Source: CALSPH01 sp041690035
GTDB lineage: Bacteria > Bacteroidota > Bacteroidia > NS11-12g > UBA955
DNA length: 8,556 nt
Reading direction: 5' to 3'
NCBI GenBank assembly: GCA_041690035.1
Contig: JBDNFC010000006.1
Coordinates: 1-8,556 of the forward strand
Below the pieces are notes generated by a model. It was not told the DNA's origin, did no database searches, and worked only from the letters and a program-made list of their open reading frames with translations. Made by a program: the position numbers and the translations under genes. Shown piece after piece: positions 7,501 to 8,556 of the stretch (position 1 is the stretch's first letter; each line of letters starts with the position of its first letter).

Positions 7501-8556
7501 CCAAATTGGTCATTATTATCTAAAGTAGTTGTAAATCCAGCTGTTAAACTAGAAATTTTTGTTGATTTGATAACCTTTTTACTTGAATCTAAATTTAATA
7601 AAAAAGTAGCTCCTCTTTGAAACCCTCCAGCATCATCGTGATAAGCCCCTACACATAAATCCATGTAACCATTATTGTCAATATCGCCCATTGTATCTAG
7701 CTTAAAAAAATTAGAGGCTCCCACCAGTGGTCCGCTAAAAGAACCCGAAGTTAAACTAATTTTATGCTGACTTTTTACCGTCCCATTGCTCTTCATCATC
7801 AACAGCCAAATTTCCCCTTTATTAGTTCCGCCATCGGGTCCTGCTGAGCCAAAAACTAAATCATTTATCCCATCTTTATCAAAATCTCCTAAACACCTCA
7901 TACCTGCACCAAAAAAATAGGAAGTCTGAGAAGTATTTGAAAACCCACCAAGCCCAGGTGCTATTTCTTGATATTTTTTTACACTACCCAATGAGTCCAT
8001 AAATACAATAAATATTGACCCTTGGTATAAATAGCCTCCCACTGTTTTATAACTTGCGGAAATAGCAAAGTCTATGACACCATTGGAATCCATATCACCC
8101 ATATCAACACATTGAAACCCAAATGAACTGTTATTTGTAAGTACACCTGTAAAACCAGTCGTATTACTGGCAATTTTATGATGACTTTTTACGGAATAAG
8201 TACAGGTTTTATAGGGTATAATTTTATACTTTCCTGTGTCTGAAACCGCTCCAATACAGAGTGAATCTCTCATTGAAATTAACCAAACCTTATCTATTGC
8301 TTTGCTTGAATCTGGCAAATAAGGTTGTTGAAATGGGCTATTCAATACATTTTTTATTTCAAAAGTATCCTTACCATTGGTATACTTTACTTGAAAAGGT
8401 GGCGTCCCTTTAAAATTTAAATTAAAGTAAGACAAATCCCCCTTATAAACATTCTTGTTGGCAACAAGTTTAACGCTTGGAATAGCAACTTGAATAAAAG
8501 CAACTTTTGAAATGGTATCGCATTCAAAGGAATCACAAGCTATCAATCCAATAGTG
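4581..8556 (-). CDS. Giant T9SS type B surface protein with FG-GAP propeller, PKD and Ig-like domains (5'-partial)
   Basis: The frame is open to the right edge, so the N-terminus and export signal are missing. A TTG at 8546 is not a credible start: the codons before it continue the closing strand of a PKD-like domain (TIGLIACDSFECDTISK). Residues below are numbered from that TTG. An Ig-like spacer spans about 21-110 and six FG-GAP blades about 116-527. A PKD domain (YFKWYLGNGD, PGNYQVKLIAG) spans about 542-622. A mixed region with a second PKD-like unit spans about 630-794, and six Cys-paired Ig-like modules about 795-1228. The C-terminal domain at about 1234-1321 has VPNVFTPNNDGLNDLF and FTIYNRWGEKLFE. 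That domain matches the gliding-motility-associated (CHU_C, type B) T9SS signal, so the protein is expected to cross the outer membrane and remain on the surface or be released. Adhesion or carbohydrate binding is plausible, and no enzyme domain is visible here. The beta-barrel gene follows after 3 nt. Confidence 0.93.
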   Translation of the reverse strand, partial: TIGLIACDSFECDTISKVAFIQVAIPSVKLVANKNVYKGDLSYFNLNFKGTPPFQVKYTNGKDTFEIKNVLNSPFQQPYLPDSSKAIDKVWLISMRDSLCIGAVSDTGKYKIIPYKTCTYSVKSHHKIASNTTGFTGVLTNNSSFGFQCVDMGDMDSNGVIDFAISASYKTVGGYLYQGSIFIVFMDSLGSVKKYQEIAPGLGGFSNTSQTSYFFGAGMRCLGDFDKDGINDLVFGSAGPDGGTNKGEIWLLMMKSNGTVKSQHKISLTSGSFSGPLVGASNFFKLDTMGDIDNNGYMDLCVGAYHDDAGGFQRGATFLLNLDSSKKVIKSTKISSLTAGFTTTLDNNDQFGHTATMGYLDQDTVVDIIVSAHLDDDGATNAGALYVLFMNANGTVKTYTKISKGVNGGPTDLTTTDILGYAIKNIGDWDGDGIQDIAASSIYKDDGGTDKGAVYLMFMNRDGSVREYQKISATSGNFIGSLNIGNNFGVDAVRIGDYNKDGEPDLLVGSRFDNEGGTNRGAAWILNMQRICVKDPDFSKCRLKANFHINPVCYTENQFFSSTSIDSNAQNVAYFKWYLGNGDSVIGKSSFTYKYKNPGNYQVKLIAGSDGRRACFDTIIKTINIPDSFKIKLLKVPTICYGDSVNLGIEHIICEKGNILVDWYPRKYFNGKYIFHDPKIGTLESTKIWAVARNIAGKISSDTIFIKVDSTCCKTWPVAQSDKQIYCMNDTLKIKNLTKPFGPATYEWTFGPNMSITTYKGVTPPFITFNKAGATFYNLKVSDICGSFEETFYIGVSSPPYADMADDTLVGCIGDTVLAGKYNLSDLNYSWFPANKIIENNDGLVKIKVESSPFWMYRTATNPNSGCTAIDSVLIKKSNIIDGFFKFTDTTICNTDSIVLNPSVSGNSYLWSDGKTTSYNTMKSKGLFWLEVVTSCTLRDSFYVHFDSITTNSIIGDSIICNSNALWLKPNPTQINNSYLWNNSVNADSLMVTMAGNISLAIKNGKCTKNLNKNVQSYLPKNSLQIMGDSQYCSKDSVLLQSNLLGNITWNTGETTQKITPKTSGKYWLSIKENICVQFDSIEIIIEDVPYFTLGNDTLICNDSAFNISPSPVLNPNIYTYLWNDASSNTQLVAKLSQAYWLAISKNNCKRIDDIQIQFIQTPKVQLLEDTIICSNDSIVLSNLKAFGNPNYLWNDASKNALKTVSVNGVYWLKGSNECGTSIDTFKLQTKNCLCKVHVPNVFTPNNDGLNDLFKPVLDGCLEKDYLFTIYNRWGEKLFETSNPAVGWNGKDVQNGAYYWILRLKSPYIENGKEFYLNGQVLIN
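4584..4847 (-). other. T9SS type B C-terminal sorting domain
   Basis: The last 88 residues of the giant protein form the gliding-motility-associated C-terminal domain. It follows a CLCKVH linker. Key features are NNDGLNDLF at 1243-1251, FTIYNRWGEKLFE at 1265-1277, GWNGKD at 1284-1289, GAYYWILR at 1293-1300 and a final GQVLIN. In the known system (SprB-type proteins) this domain directs outer-membrane passage by the Por/Gld/Spr machinery, often with a PorP/SprF-family partner. No T9SS core gene is in the window. Confidence 0.92.
4863..6164 (-). repeat. Six Ig-like modules with paired cysteines
   Basis: Six units of about 68-81 residues follow the pattern D-T-x-x-C-x-x-D-S-x-x-L, then YLWxD, then G-x-Y/F-W-L, then C and D-S/T near the end. 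First cysteines are at 809, 890, 958, 1030, 1098 and 1171. Second cysteines are at 864, 933, 1004, 1073, 1146 and 1216 (numbering from the TTG at 8546). The regular pairing suggests one disulfide per module, which suits a protein folded outside the cytoplasm. Four modules share the DNA word for YLW followed by Asn or Ser (near 4979, 5195, 5621 and 5831), so they probably arose by duplication. The likely role is a stalk holding the propeller away from the cell. Confidence 0.75.
6966..8201 (-). repeat. Six tandem FG-GAP/integrin-alpha-type repeats (beta-propeller)
   Basis: This is a coding repeat inside the giant protein, with a unit of 67-70 residues. Each unit has a hydrophobic-G start, a Ca-binding loop of the form GDxDxDGxxD, a xxGG/G turn, a strand such as YLMFMN, and a tail GTVKxxxKIS. 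The loops lie at residues 151-159, 221-229, 288-296, 356-364, 425-433 and 494-502, counted from the TTG at 8546. The fourth loop has Tyr356 in place of the first Asp, and the sixth has Asn496 in place of the second Asp. The last unit lacks its tail, while an unpaired tail (SVKSHHKIAS) precedes the first unit, so six blades can close by exchanging the end strand. Calcium binding is inferred from family knowledge. Confidence 0.88.

Noticed and set aside
4863..8201. Repetitive coding region as a possible CRISPR array or mobile element
   Set aside because: The repeats are diverged protein-level modules in one continuous reading frame, with no constant DNA repeats, spacers or transposase.

Overview
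This AT-rich window fits a member of the Bacteroidota. The evidence is a protein with a type B type IX secretion (T9SS) C-terminal signal, TAnnTTTG-type promoter boxes, little sign of strong Shine-Dalgarno sites, and Bacteroidota-type versions of the housekeeping genes. I cannot name the genus.

Left part (about 1-2971, minus strand): a tightly packed five-gene operon. In transcription order it holds pyrE (pyrimidine synthesis), an orphan membrane sensor histidine kinase, ruvX/yqgF (pre-16S rRNA nuclease or resolvase-like), def (peptide deformylase), and the N-terminus of a UbiA-family prenyltransferase that runs off the left edge. Neighbouring genes overlap by 20, 4, 4 and 1 nt, so translational coupling is likely. 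A single promoter in front of pyrE probably serves the whole group.

Middle (2972-3887): pyrE diverges from a plus-strand NUDIX hydrolase across only 21 nt. Two -7-like boxes face away from each other there, and their predicted transcription starts nearly coincide. The NUDIX gene is followed by a 280-nt convergent intergenic stretch with two weak hairpins and no recognisable gene.

Right part (3888-8556, minus strand): a two-gene unit. The first gene encodes a giant cell-surface or secreted protein that is open through the right edge, so its true start lies outside the window. Its domains are the end of a PKD-like domain, an Ig-like spacer, six FG-GAP/integrin-alpha-type beta-propeller blades, one or two PKD-like domains, a six-module Cys-paired Ig-like array and a T9SS type B C-terminal domain. 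Three nt later comes a 229-aa exported protein predicted to be a small outer-membrane beta-barrel. The spacing suggests the two products work together at the cell surface, but the barrel matches no family I recognise.

I see no tRNA, rRNA, CRISPR array, insertion sequence or phage gene. The best candidate for something undescribed is the pairing of the propeller/Ig adhesin-like protein with the small barrel.
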